Source of the DNA: Dichetophora obliterata
Taxonomy: Eukaryota; Arthropoda; Insecta; Diptera; Sciomyzidae
Assembly: GCA_963920525.1 (NCBI GenBank)
Contig: OY986436.1
Span: 178,471,361 to 178,535,360, forward strand
DNA length: 64,000 nt
Direction of reading: 5' to 3'
The notes beneath the pieces are model-generated. The model had not been told where the DNA came from. It saw only the letters and a program-made list of their open reading frames with translations, and made no database searches. Shown piece by piece: positions 10,216 through 22,300 of the stretch. A program made the position numbers and the translations under genes. Within the stretch, counting starts at the first letter, position 1, and every line of letters begins with the position of its first letter.

Positions 10216-11371
10216 ATTATTCGAATAAATATTAGTTAGATATGTTAAAGTTTCATGCAATGAAATGTGCTCCTTGACTCAGAAGATCTTTAAAATTAAA
10301 TTAAACAAACATAATGCGATTGATTTTTTGGCCTAAAGATTGTTTTTTTAGACATCTATCGAAGTTCTGCTATTAAATCGGCAGCCTTTTTTTCTGCTTA
10401 TTTATCGGCAATGAGTTGTGTTTAGCTAAGCTTTCATAAAAAGTTTTTTTCTGTTAAATCAGGTTTGAAAAAAAAGCAAATTCTGATGACACGTGCTAAT
10501 CTTCTCTTCATCTCACCACACTTATTTGTGAAATAACAATGTAACTTACCCACTACATATGTATTTCAAAATACAACAATTATGAATACATACTGAAATG
10601 TTTGAGTTAAGCAAAAACTTAATTTACTATGCATCTAATTATAACTGACTCCAAGTCGACAATCACTCAAACATATAAGCTCTATTACACCAAATGCATG
10701 CAACTTAACACAAAAATATACTTTACAAAAACAATTGTTTCTGTCGCAATCGCTGAAGTATTTGAAGATAATCCTTTTTATGGTAACTTAACGTCGAGTT
10801 ATCGAAGTAGATTGAAGATTGGTAGTCAGTAGTTATGACTGTATATCATAAATATTCAATGATTTTTCTTTTATTGCAAAATTAAAATATGTAAAGTAGA
10901 TTACACTGTACCACAATTATCGGAAAAAAATTTCACACACGAAGTAAACTATATACACGTGAAACTAGAAGCAAAGGATATTTAAACAGCGTTCTCACTT
11001 TTTCTCTAGAACGCTAGGATTTTTTTTAAATAACTTTTTAATTATAAAAAAAAATTGTTTGAAAGAATTTATTTAAATACTTAAAACCTTCAAAACATGA
11101 CAATATGGGTATCAAATGAAAGAGGACAATCTGTTCTACACCGAAAACTTTCGGGGAAAAAAATGATATGACATGAAATCCAATATATCATCGCATATTA
11201 TAATGCATGTCATTCTGCATCCTTTTGGATTTCAAATTTTAAAAGTTTACAGAAAGTGGAAAATTAGTTAAAAAAATATGTTTGGTTTTACTTTATTGTA
11301 AAGAAGATACATTATTACAATTCATTACAATTTTATAACAACAGCAGATATTAATCACATCATTTTTATAA
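10216..11371. other. Spacer, no supported gene
   Basis: AT-rich sequence with no ORF I can support. The 67-codon ORF near 10629 has no recognisable motif. Confidence 0.35.
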
Positions 11372-12117
11372 AAACTAGTAATGAGTTATCTTCGAATGAA
11401 TCTAAGTTAAAATACTTCCACTGCCGTATTTTAAACTATTTGAAGTCTTCAATGTTGAATTATTTTGATGATGTCTCTTTTATTGGTCACCGCTTTTATC
11501 CAAACATTTAACAGTTGAAACTCACAGTCCTTTTTATTTATTAAAGCTTTTGTATAAAACATCAAGTTTAATCTGTGGATAGTTAAAATTTGAAGTCATT
11601 AGGTTAATTTTTGCGGAATGGAAAGATATTTTACCATTTTGGTAAGCCCACTTTGAATGGGAGATAGACGTGACCTTTTATTCGACTTTTACAAATACCA
11701 TACTTGCAAAATTTTTAGTCATTAGATTAATTTTTACGGAATTGAAAGAGAATTTACCATTTTGGTAAACTCAATTTGTATGGGAGGTAAACGTAATTTC
11801 CATCTGATTTTTACAAATTTCATACTCAAAGTTGATATATTTTCAATTATATATTATATATTAATTGTCAAAGCTAATATGCAAAGTTTGAAGTAATTTG
11901 ATTAGTTTTGGTGGAATTTAAAGAGATTTTACCGTTTTGGTTGTCACTTTGTATGGGAGATAGGCGTGGTTTTCATCCGATTTGGCTTATTTTCGAACTT
12001 GACCTCCATTTTTGAATAAAAAAGCGTATATAATGAATTTCGTTACGATAGCTATAAAATGACGGCTGCTATCGTGATCACAGACAGACAGACGGACATG
12101 GCTAAATCGACTCAGGA
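11372..12117. mobile_element. DINE-1/mini-me-like (Helitron-type) repeat, copy 1, left part
   Basis: It is homologous to 59996-60850. It contains at least three internal ~120-bp tandem units (starting near 11593, 11716 and 11890) with the shared core TTTTACCATTTTGGTAA and TGTATGGGAGGTA. The end has a hairpin-like block followed by a GACAGACAGACGGAC tract and ATGGCTAAATCGACTCAGGA. The GTCY-type tract next to ATGGCTAAATCGACTC is characteristic of mini-me/DINE-1 repeats in flies. The repeat is broken at 12118 by the hAT element and resumes at 16744. Confidence 0.6.
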
Positions 12118-12221
12118 CAGGCGCGTACCCAGAAAAAAATTTCGGGGGGAGTTTTTAATATTTATTTTCAGACTTATTCCAATTTTTGTATATTATATAT
12201 AATCTTTGTATGGGCATTTCC

Positions 12222-12620
12222 ACGGTCAAGCACGCGACATTCGTACGCCTTTGAGGTGCAAAAAAAAAAAATAAAATAAACAAGGAAAAAAAAATTTGGT
12301 GTTTTTATTTTTCGATAGCATTTTCGTAGCAATATGTTCAGTGCAAAATGTAGGTTCCGAAGATTTTATGTTTTCATTATATTAGCAAAAAACTTGCGAT
12401 CTAGCACGCGACAAAAAATGGAACTCGTTTTCAACTGCATCTAGAAAAATGTAGAAATCTGCGAAACGTAACATCAAATTTCAAAGCAATTAACTTTAAA
12501 CTTAAATGGATCCTTAATGTATCCTTCTTATGATAGCTCTCATGTTGAAATGGTTACCATCATTGTTTTATTTTTTAAGCTTTAGTATAATCTAGCACGC
12601 GACATCTAGCACGCGACATA
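12222..12620. repeat. Four dispersed copies of a CTAGCACGCGACA word
   Basis: CAAGCACGCGACAT near 12225, CTAGCACGCGACA near 12403, and two near-adjacent copies near 12593 and 12607 share AGCACGCGACA. Spacing is irregular (about 180, 190 and 15 bp). The role is unknown; subterminal transposase-binding sites of the surrounding hAT element are one possibility. Confidence 0.5.
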
Positions 12621-12634
12621 TTTTTCCATTGCAA

Positions 12635-12785
12635 TTTAATTGGCTAATTAATTAATTTGGTAGTTAAGTAATTATGTAATCTAGTAATTAAAAACAAATT
12701 TAATATATTTTCCTTTCCTTGCATCAACCATTTTTTCATTATCCTTAGCCAATGCCTTCCATTTTTACTAAAACAAAAATGTTTG
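12635..12785. repeat. ~145-bp dispersed repeat, also at 34690-34835
   Basis: The block around GGTAGTTAAGTAATTATG, TTAATATATT and CCTTTCCTTGCATCAACCA aligns with 34700-34830 at clearly high identity. It lies inside the hAT element here and just upstream of P-protein exon 7 there. Confidence 0.6.
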
Positions 12786-13542
12786 CTGGTCGGCTGGACC
12801 GATTTTGATGAAATTTGGTGTGTATGTGCGGCTGGGTCTGTAGATGGTTTTGTTTTAAAGTTTGAACCGGTAGGTGGCGCTGCTGTTACTGTCGCAGTGT
12901 TTAAAGGGTATTTGAGAGAATAACTCAAAACGAATGGAGAAATCATTCGTGATTCTTTCACTACACCATTACTTTTTATGCAAACAAAATTACAAAAATA
13001 AAAAATGAATAAAAATAAACAAAAAAAAAATATTTTATATTTATGATAGTTAGGCTTGATTTTTCGATCGCATAAAACGTTTTTAAATTTTAACCATAGA
13101 AACTTTAAATCAACCCTACATTTATACATACATATGAAAGAACATAAAAAAGCAATTTTTGGTTTTGACTATTTTTCAACAAGAAATATTTTTACCAGAG
13201 TTTTTTGAAAAATAAAGAAATTCGTTAAGGTTTTTTTTTTAAAATTATAAAAATTGAAGCACGATTAAATGGACAATTAATCAAAATTTCAAACAGAAAA
13301 AAAAATAAATGCAATCCTTTGTAACATTAACGAGTTCTTCACATTCAAATCCAGCACTTTCATTTTTGATTGATTTTTTTTTCTATTTCACCAAAAAAAA
13401 TAAAATTCTTGCATGTCAGTTTATTTACCTTAAACATTTAAGGTGTTTGATGAATCTGAGGACCTTAGTATGTTTGGCGATGAAAAAAAAGGTCAACAAT
13501 TTGGGGTAAAGATGTATAACTTCTCAATTAACACCGGGTATA

Positions 13543-13734
13543 TCAGCAAGTAATATATATTTTTTTTCGAGCTAGCGCATTTAAAATTTCTTCGGTGGTC
13601 ACTTCCACATCCCTGTGAACATTTAGAAGAGCTAACCCATCGAGCCTTTCTTCTCCAGTTTTACTTCTAATGCATGTTTTGAGTCTTCGAAGCGATAAAA
13701 ACGAGGGTTCGCTTAAAGCGACTGAAACCGGCAA
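13543..13734 (-). pseudogene. hAT dimerisation-domain fragment of the 4.6-kb element
   Basis: The minus strand encodes SEPSFLSLRRLKTCIRS, TGEERLDGLALLNVHRDVEV and TTEEILNALARKK. This matches the hATC pattern SERSFSxLRRLKTxLRSxMxxERLxxLxLLxIHRD. It is a C-terminal piece only; the catalytic core upstream (13735 onward on the minus strand) is not recognisable. Confidence 0.75.
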
Positions 13735-13900
13735 CGTTGCACCAATCTTCAGGAATCGGTTTATTGATGAATATATAACGTATGGACATATAAACGTTAA
13801 ACGTTACAAGTCAATTTGTCTGATTCAAGCAGTGCCTTCAAATATGGGGTACAAAATATTTGTCAAAATCAATATATTACTTTTTAAATCCAACACAATA

Positions 13901-14545
13901 GCTGCGTTCCTTTCGCCTTAATATAATCGCGATAACAAATTTTCTCAAAGGAACGGCAAGAAAAACGACTCGTAGAGGGCACTACCGTTGCAGATAAAAT
14001 TACATTCAAACAAGCAATCATGATACAATAACTATTAGGTATCATGAGAATGTATGTCGTTCAAAACTGTTGTGAACTGTTATGGTAGTGATACCTTAGT
14101 GAACGATGCTTTTCTCTGATTGTGTTTTACTCTAAATGTCAGAAAAATTGTAAATTATTTAATTCAATTTTTAATATTATGCAATTATATAAATAATATA
14201 AGTGCAATTGTTGGCTCCGCTGAATGCGTCCAATGAGAGAGACACACGCGGTTTGTTTTGTTTTCTTTTGTTTAACATTCGATGGTAGCAGCTCGTGAGA
14301 AAAAAGGTAGCTGTCATGGCTACCTAATAGTCATTGTATCAAACAAACAAATAATTCAAAAAATGAAATGACAGCCTATAAAAATATACAGGTGCGGCAC
14401 CTGTGTTTCAAATTTTTTAAAGGCTATATCACAGTTTTATATGGATAGCAAAAATAATCCTATTTGATATAGGATTATTATTTTTGTTTTTGCTTTGCAT
14501 GTAAAAAAAATAATCTGGATTATTTTGAAGCGAATGGAACACAGC
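13901..14545. mobile_element. 645-bp MITE inside the 4.6-kb hAT element
   Basis: Inverted ends GCTGCGTTCCTTTCGC and GCTGTGTTCCATTCGC with TA at both flanks (13899-13900 and 14546-14547). Inner inverted blocks (GATACAATAACTATTAGGTA near 14020 against its complement near 14320) add to the fold. A 38-bp hairpin built on AAAAATAATCCTAT lies at 14449-14486. Confidence 0.65.
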
Positions 14546-15052
14546 TAATGCCTTTAATATCAATGCATTATTTTTTATACAGAATTTAAAAAAATGTTTC
14601 AAGAAATTTTGTTTAACCAAAATTTGTTAAAAAAATTTGCATTAAACATATTTGGTCAAAGTAGTAACAAATTTTTTTAATATGTCGCCTATTTCACATT
14701 GAAGTGTAATATCAGCTTAGATAGTCTAGATAACCAAATCTGGAGTTTGAGGTTTTGAGATTTTTTTTTGCGGACTCATAGCCATGCGAATGCCAAAATA
14801 GGGTCTATTTTGACACAACGTAGCACAGTTAATTTAAATAGGGTAGCATTGGAAACTTTATTTTGAGGGAAAAATATTAAACTTTTGAAAAAATTGCAGT
14901 TACATGATCCATTATTAATCCCAAAATTAATTGGGACCAAAATAACTTGACACCGGCTGAAAAGGACTGCTTTTTTATGCCACCTATCGAGAAAAAGATG
15001 CATTTAAAAACAACCAAAAAATTTCTTTTCGAATACTTTTTTATATTATTTA

Positions 15053-16537
15053 CACTGAGAATAAAAACATACTCTAAAATTGAACAAAAAATTCTAAAAA
15101 AGAAATTTAACGCTTTTGTGTTTCTACAAAACAAAATTTAAAATAAGCGTATTAAATTTTCAATTAAGACCAAGCTGAGAAAAACACCGATTTTACATTT
15201 GATTGTGTGAAAATATTTTTTAAATTGGTTTTACAAATAATGAACATTAGATGAAATAAAAACTAGTTTATTATATTATTTAACATTTTTCAATATTTTA
15301 AGCCACAATAAAACGAAAACTTCATCGAATGGAGTTAAAATATGGTATTCTAGAGGTTCCAGGGATCGTTAATTACAAATTTGAAGTCGAAAACTCGAAA
15401 AAATTAAAAAATGGCGGTTTAAATTTATTGTTTTTAATTTAAGAATAATAATTTAAAATTATGTTTTTGAATATTTGTTTTCAATACTAAAGTTTTTGTT
15501 TTAAAGTTTTTTAAGCAAATGTTTTTAAACTGTAAATGTTTATGTTTACTATAAAAGTATATTTAAAAACATTGCTTTGCAAAAAAACTTTTGTTTTAAA
15601 CTGAACTGTACAAACATTTGAGTTTAACTTAAGTGAAATTGTTTCAATCTCTATTTAAAAAAAATTCATTTAATATGTACACAGTTTCACAAAATTTTAA
15701 CACATATTCCCTTAAGAAAATTTTAAGTCTATATATTATACACTGAGAATAAAAACATACTTTAACATTAAACAAAAAATTTTAAAATAGAAATTGAAGT
15801 TATTTGTGTTTCTACAAAACAAAATTTAAAACAAGCGTGTTTAATTTTCAACTATAAAATCATTTGTGTTTTTTATATAATTTTCTCTAATTATTTCCTG
15901 CCAATAACAAAAAATATGTCGCTGTCAGAGATTGAATTAAAAAAATTATGTGTAGTAGAATCATGGAAAATTATTGCCAGATAACTGAGACCCCGATTTT
16001 ACATTTGATTGTTTGAAAATATTTTGAATTAGTTTTACAAATATTGAACATAAGATGACATAAAAACTAATTTATTATTTTGATATTTAAAATATTTCAA
16101 GCAGCAATTAAACGCAAACTTCATCAAATGAAGTCAAAAAATTTGCTATTCGGGAAGGTCCCAGAGGTTGCTCATTACGAATCTGACTTCGAAAACTCGA
16201 AAAAGTTAAAAAAATGCCATCAAAATTATGGCGTTTTAATTTATTTGTTTTTAATTTATTGACAATAGTTTTAAAATATGTTTTAAAATATTTATATTCA
16301 ATACTAAAGTTTTTGCATTCAATTTTTCGTTTAAATAAATGTGTTTGAACCATAAAACTTTTACAATGAAAGTGTATCTAAAAGCATTGTTTTAAAAACA
16401 AAAACTTTTGTTTTAAATTAAACTTTAAAAACATTTGTGTTTAACTTAAACGAAATTGTTTCAAACTCTATTTCAAAAGCAAATTCGTTTAATATGAACA
16501 AAATTTCATTTAATTTTAACACATATTTCCCTCAGTG
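15053..16537. mobile_element. Tandem pair of a CACTGAG-ended element
   Basis: Two direct copies (about 15053-15740 and 15741-16537) each begin CACTGAGAATAAAAACATAC. Shared interior blocks include CCGATTTTACATTTGATTGT and GAAAACTCGAAAAA. The outer right end is CTCAGTG, the complement of the left end, and TA stands at both outer edges and before the second copy. This fits a TA-targeting DNA element present as a head-to-tail dimer. Confidence 0.65.
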
Positions 16538-16743
16538 TAGTCTTTTCACAATAAATGTTTTAAATTGAAATGTCTTTTTATTTTTGATCTATTGTGATCA
16601 ATATCTTTGTCGTGACCATAAACACACAACGGCTGCCATGTTGTGCTGAGTGTTTCTCTCGAAGCTCGTAAAAATTCATTCATTTCGGGGGGGGGGGGGG
16701 GTGTATGGTGTTAACCTCGAAACCCCCTGCGCCTGACTCAGGA

Positions 16744-16830
16744 GGTGATGCTGGTCAAGAACATTTATACTTTTCTATACCGGTCGTGATCACAGACAGA
16801 CAGATAGACAGACAGACAGGCAGAAAGCCA
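16744..16830. mobile_element. mini-me-like repeat, copy 1, right part with CAGA tract
   Basis: GGTGATGCTGGTCAAGAAC to CTATACCGG continues copy 1 after the hAT insertion, matching 60797-60840. It is followed by a second GTGATCACAGACAGACAGA tract at 16786-16823. Confidence 0.55.
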
Positions 16831-16900
16831 CTATGTTTTTAACGTTGACCCCTGCCGCGAAGGCTTAATTCAACGGTGCTCCAAAGCTTGGGACAAATAT

Positions 16901-18149
16901 GAAGCGTCGGCCAACGCCCCTTCGGAATTCAAGAAAGACCACTTTGAAAGGTTCCCCTAATAACATGCCACAGAACCCCCAACACTGATGTCAAAAAGAC
17001 ACTATTCATGACCGTGACTCATTCACCCATTCGAATTTAAACATGACTTGGTTATTTTAATAACCATGGGTTATCTCAGTATCAATACCAATAAGACAAC
17101 CCATTATTTTTGGCCACTACAAAATCATCATATCCATATCAAAGGTCATCACTCTCTGACATGAAAAATTAAGGCAACTAACTAAGCCTGTCACTCATGC
17201 AATCAGGTTCCTCAATCTCAGTGGACACAACTCAGACTATTTAGGTTTCCCCGTCGCCTGTACTCAAATTCCAAAGGTCACAGTATATTGATCCGGTGGT
17301 TGCTTACCTTCCTAACATTTACTGTTTGAAATTAGCGAGATTCAATCTACCATCATTCTCTTAGTAATTTAAGGTAGATTCTCTTAGTAATAAATCATTT
17401 GCCCGAGTTCAACTTAAGTGTAACTCACACCGGCCTTTCTGGCCTAACCACAGCCAGAGCGCATTGAAAACCCCACGTGGGCCAAACCCAAACGACAGTC
17501 AATACCTGGGCTCAAGGTTCCACCTGACAAGGCTCTTCAACATCTCGTCTTACAGACCAAAAGTTCTTAGAACATTTATATTTGACTGTGACACCTTCAG
17601 CCATTAGAATTGTACATGACTAGGTTAAAAATAACCATTGGTTTCCCAGTAAAACCGGGTAAACCACAATTCTACTTATGCAACTTCGTTAACCTAATTA
17701 AAACTTAATAAAAAGCCTCTTTCGGAAAAATAGGAAGCATGAGCCGTTGTATACCAATTGGCTTATACAACGGTCCAAAGATTAAATGTTTCCTACATAA
17801 AACCTTTATTCTAAGATAAGGTCTGCAGAACAACGATAGATCAGGTCTCCTCATCATTGATGGATGACTGTCCCCGCTCTTCAAGTTATGTTGGATTGAT
17901 CGTCCATCGAAAGCATATCACAGATGACGGTGTTATGATAACTTAATATCAAAACCATGCTTTCTCCAAGAATTTGGCAGCAACAACCAAGGCTCAAGGT
18001 AAACCTTTTTATTTTACAGATTATCAGATGAACATTCAAGAGCCGTGCCTCAAGAATGAACTCATTATGAGATCATAATGCCCATCCAATAACAAACCCT
18101 CACCCTTTTTCCTGGCTTGGGACAGGCAGATTCCCCGAAGGTCCTCTGG
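16901..18149. repeat. 1.25-kb dispersed repeat, copy 1
   Basis: It aligns along its whole length with 28887-30070, starting GCGTCGGCCAACGC and ending near CGAAGGTCCTCTGG. It has internal duplicated blocks (a 'CATGACTxGGTTAxxATAACCATxGG' block near 17040 and again near 17620). No ORF, terminal inverted repeat or poly(A) tail is visible. Class unknown. Confidence 0.65.
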
Positions 18150-18159
18150 CGGGTTTTAA

Positions 18160-18742
18160 GAGTCCAGACAGTTGGTAAAACAGTTGGCAAGACAGTAGAC
18201 AAAATAGTAAAAAATTTATATTTTATGATGAAATTTTTGTTAAAACTACGAGCACGCCAAAGAATTGTAAATTTAAAATTAATTCTTTTAAATTTTATCA
18301 TCTTCTGTCATATGATATGCTACATATCATTCTACTGTCCTAGATACTGTCCCGCCAACTGTCTACAAAAAAGTTAAGACAGTAGAGCAGACAGTAGCAG
18401 ACAACTGCAAAAATGAGTGTGTGTGGGTAAAAATTTGTGAATGTGTTGCGACTGTCTTAACAGTACTGTCTCGTGTAACCCCCGTGTTAGCTTTTTTGTA
18501 GATAGTTGGCGAGGCAGTAGCTAGGACAGCAGAATGATATTTAGCATATCAAATGACAGAAGACAAAAAAATTTAATAGAATTAATTGGAAATTTGCAAT
18601 ACTTTGGCGGGCTCGTAGTAAAATACTGTCTTACCAACTGTCCATCAACTGTCTGGACATTTATTCACAGACACAAAGTTTGACAACTTATACGTATTTT
18701 TCACTGTCTAAACAGTACTGTCTCGTGTAACCCCTGTGTTAG
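18160..18742. mobile_element. Foldback-type cluster with ACAGT/ACTGT-rich arms
   Basis: Arms of about 170-210 bp at 18162-18375 and 18490-18662 are inverted copies (GTCCAGACAGTTGG against CCAACTGTC...GTCTGGAC; CTTCTGTCAT block shared). The tail ACAGTACTGTCTCGTGTAAC followed by a CCCCxGTGTTAG end occurs twice in direct orientation (18460-18490 and 18713-18742). This suggests two overlapping foldback units. No coding sequence. Confidence 0.7.
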
Positions 18743-19208
18743 ATTAAAAAAATTTGAATTTTGAAATCAGCGTCAATCAATCAGGAACAAAAGCCTATGA
18801 CTAGGAGTTAATTTGGTAATAAGTTAATTTCCAATTCCAACCAATTTAGATGTAAGAAAAAGCGGGACTTTTTTTCAAAATAATATAGTAATTAAGGATA
18901 TTAACTAAAAAGTTTGTATTTTAAACCACATTTAGCTTATGGGTAAATTATTGAAGCTGAAAAGTATGGTATTACAAATTAGTTTATTGTTGTAATATTT
19001 CTTGTTTCAATTACATACATTGGTTGTTGTAAGTCACATCTGTTAGTGGTAGTTTATATGTCCTACCTTGCAACATATTGAAGTTATGAGGTCTCGATTA
19101 AATGAGATACTTATTTCCAGGGGAATTTTCTGACCACCGACATAATATTTAACTTTATAATTTTTATCTTAAAGATTCGCCTCATCATAAAATATTATAT
19201 CATTTTAG
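18743..19208. other. Sequence upstream of the first recognised P-protein exon
   Basis: The exon at 19209 starts in the middle of a codon, so an upstream exon must exist. I see no ATG-bearing ORF with a donor here that joins in phase. The initiator exon may lie far upstream or outside the window. Confidence 0.4.
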
Positions 19209-19350
19209 GGTCTTCTGAGCCGACTGATACTGAGACCAGAAAGGAAGACTCCAGCAATGAGGATGATATTAGCTGTTCTGGCTCCGAATATATAAGCATG
19301 AAAAAATTGGGAAAACTGGATAAAACGCCTAAATACCTCGGGGAAAAAAG
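19209..19350 (+). CDS. P-protein exon a (hydrophilic N-terminus)
   Basis: Acceptor TTTTAG, donor AG|GTTACT. It starts after one base of a split codon and ends with two bases of the next. It encodes an acidic, serine-rich cytosolic stretch ([19 protein letters not shown]) followed by lysine-rich sequence. It is the least conserved exon; assignment rests on phase and position. Confidence 0.75.
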
Positions 19351-22300
19351 GTTACTATTGAAACTAAAATGTTAAATAAAGAAAACAAAAACATTTTCTA
19401 CATAAACTGAAATATGTTCCAACCTTAACCTTATCTTATTTAAGTTCCGATATCGATGAACAGAGCTCAGATCATGAGAATCTCGATGATGGTTCGGATA
19501 AGAGTAAAAAGCGACGCAGCCTTGAAAGAAAAATTAAAAGAGTTTGTCTCATGATATTCTGGTTTTTTACGGCTGGCACACTGATTGTAACACGTGAGAA
19601 GGAATTAGTAGAGAAGACTTTGGGTGTGCCGGCTCAAAGTGAAAAACGTAGTATTGCTTAAAGCTGACAGTAAGCAATGAGTTTAACACACAATTTCTTT
19701 ACAGTATATTTGCTGCCACAAACACCTTTAGGAGATATAAATCTGAAAATATTTGGCGCCTTTAATGAGTCGTTGCGCATGACCCCTGAGACTGAGCACT
19801 ATCTGACGCTACAACTGCAGCTTGTGCAGCAATTTGGGCCAAATGTTACAGAGTCAGTGCAGGTAAATCCGGAGTGAAGCACTCGAGCTTGCTTTCATCT
19901 ACATTTTTTTATTTGTCCTATAGAACATTTTAAAACCTTGGCTTATACCGATCGTAGCTGATAGCGAATTTGAAACCGCGCCCTTGCAAACGACCAATCG
20001 TACTCTCGAACTGTCACGTGAAATAATCAACTTGTTGAATGGTGATGCTTATAAAATGAGGCTGAAAATGTTTACTAATAATGCATCTAGCGATTTTACA
20101 ATAAAACTTATCTACGATCCGCTGGTAGTTGATGTTATAACTGGTACTTTATTGGCTGCGCTGATTTTATCGATCTTCTATGCGCTGTTGGTGTGGGAGG
20201 TAGGGCATTTCCTGTCTTACTATCTGAGTTTTTTAGTTAAATTTATTCTCTATTCGGCAAGATATTTCATCGCACTTTTGTTGCCGTCATTTGCTCCATG
20301 GCTTCTATAGCTATTCTGGCGGTGCTGGGCGATCGTCCGACCATGAAAGAAATAGTCTATTGGATGGATATGCAAATGATAACACTGCTATTTGCCATGA
20401 TGTTGCTTATTGGCATTATGACTGAGACGGGTATCTTCGATTATATTGCCGTCTTGGCTTTCGAAATTTCTGGAGGCAAAATATGGCCCATGATCTATAG
20501 TCTGTGGATCATAACATGTTTCGTCTCAAGTTTCCTGGATAACATGACAACTGTATTGCTGATGACACCTGTAACGATAAGGTAGGGACCATTTGAATTC
20601 ACTTACAAGGCTTTTTAAATAAAAGTGATCGGATTGAAGTCATGAATCAAAGTCGCTGGATTTTTAAATGAAAATAATATTAAGCCTTTTATTCAAGCAT
20701 ATACTAGAATATAGAAAAATAATTAAAGGTAATTACTTTTGGACAATATTTTGACCCACAATGTTTTGGTTTTTTGTAAAAGTGCATATAATAGAGAAAT
20801 TTAAAAGCTGTCACTTTGAATCAAAAGCGTTGTCACATAGTCAAATGTTAAATAATGATAATTTATGTACATGGTTTCATCGTCACTTGAAAACACCATT
20901 TTTGAGTTATGTATTTTATTGTTCTGTTTCATATTTTTTTACATTTACTTTAGTTTTATGAACACTCACACTTACTTTAATGTTGCGGTCTTACTTAAAA
21001 TACATCAGCCTCACTAAATAATGATCTACTTTTTGCTCCTCCGTTTCAATTTAATATCAGATTATGCGAGGTGATGAGCTTGGATCCTGTTCCCGTACTT
21101 ATGGGCATCATTGTGCACTCAAATATTGGTGGCGCACTAACGCCCATTGGAGATCCTATATCCATTATCATCTGCTCCAACCACTTTATAGCCAAAAGCG
21201 TAAGTCTTAAAGAGTTTATTTTAAAATTTTACTAACTCTAGCGTTAACCGAAAACCATAAATGAAATATTGCTTTAAAGTTTTCAATATTAGTTATATGA
21301 AAGGGTTTTTTGTTTTTGTGTAATAACTTTGGCTAATATCATGCTAGCAGCTCCAGATTTTGTGTGTCTCTGGTGCTATATGCGTAGAAAACAGCTATAT
21401 CAAAAACTCAGTTTTGTCTTAAGTCGACTTAAGCTTTTATTGCTTATCGACACAGATTTAATGGTTACTTGTGATAATGCCACTAAGCGGATGGAAGCTT
21501 TAATTTTTGTTATGGATTTTCAAAATTATATTTCCTAGATTGGAAATCATAAGGTTTGATGGCATTTTGTTAATGTATTGCATGCAGAATGATAAAAAGA
21601 GTGACCAATCGCATGACTTTATCCCATTTAACTTTGTCGCATGAATCGCTTATAGTAAATTCTCACCTGTCGAATATAAACTATTGATGAAAGCATAAAA
21701 CAAAATTCTGTTAATTGCGACCTTCCGACATGTTGCCTGTTATTTAGATTTTAATAAATTAATTTAATGAATTCTGAACAAAATTTGCTTATTTGTATAA
21801 TAGGGCGTATCGAATTGCAACTTTTTTCGAATTCCACATTCTAAGAGGTCTCAAAAGTTGCATAGGGTGGCCAAGATCTCCTAAAAAAAAAAATTTAAAA
21901 AAAAAATAAGAAGATTGTCTTCCTCTCCCGCAAGGACAAAGTGGTTTTTTGAGAAAAAAAGTAAAAAATGATTAAATTTTTGTAAAGAAAAACTATATAA
22001 CATATATCTTAAAGCAAAAGTAAATATAGACTTTAACTAACAATATTTTGGCAAACACAATGCCTTTCTTGGTTTTTACCCACAGTGTCCCGTGCAAAGG
22101 ATATTCGCATCTAAGGGTACACTCGAGATAGCACAGAACTTTTAATTCGCATATGCATTTTCCTGTTTCGGAGAAATGTATACTTGAATGCAATTTTTCA
22201 ACTTTACTAAAAAAATGAATATAAGGTTTTTTATCTCGGGCACTAGTAGTGGTACCGAAGATAATTTTCTCAATTTGGATTCTTTAAATAGTTTTGAACG

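Larger units (their letters stand above)
12118..16735 (-). mobile_element. 4.6-kb hAT element inserted in the mini-me-like repeat
   Basis: The perfect octamer ACTCAGGA stands on both sides (12110-12117 and 16736-16743). Ends are CAGGCGCGTACCCAG and, inward from the right, CAGGCGCAGGGGGTTT. Removing the element rejoins ATCGACTCAGGAGGTGAT exactly as in the second mini-me-like copy at 60788. The minus strand holds a hAT dimerisation domain at 13543-13734. The rest is decayed and has received further insertions (13901-14545, 15053-16537). Confidence 0.85.

Noticed and set aside
12644..13129. 161-codon minus-strand ORF
   Set aside because: It includes a dispersed non-coding repeat shared with 34690-34835 and low-complexity phenylalanine-rich text. 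No domain seen.
16687..16701. Run of about 16 G residues as a possible quadruplex or regulatory site
   Set aside because: It is a homopolymer at the G-rich subterminal part of the hAT element; runs of this kind are also prone to sequencing error.
20200..20310. Extension of P-protein exon d through [12 protein letters not shown] to a stop
   Set aside because: This is read-through into a 62-bp GT-AG intron; splicing restores the conserved VWE-IFHRT join.
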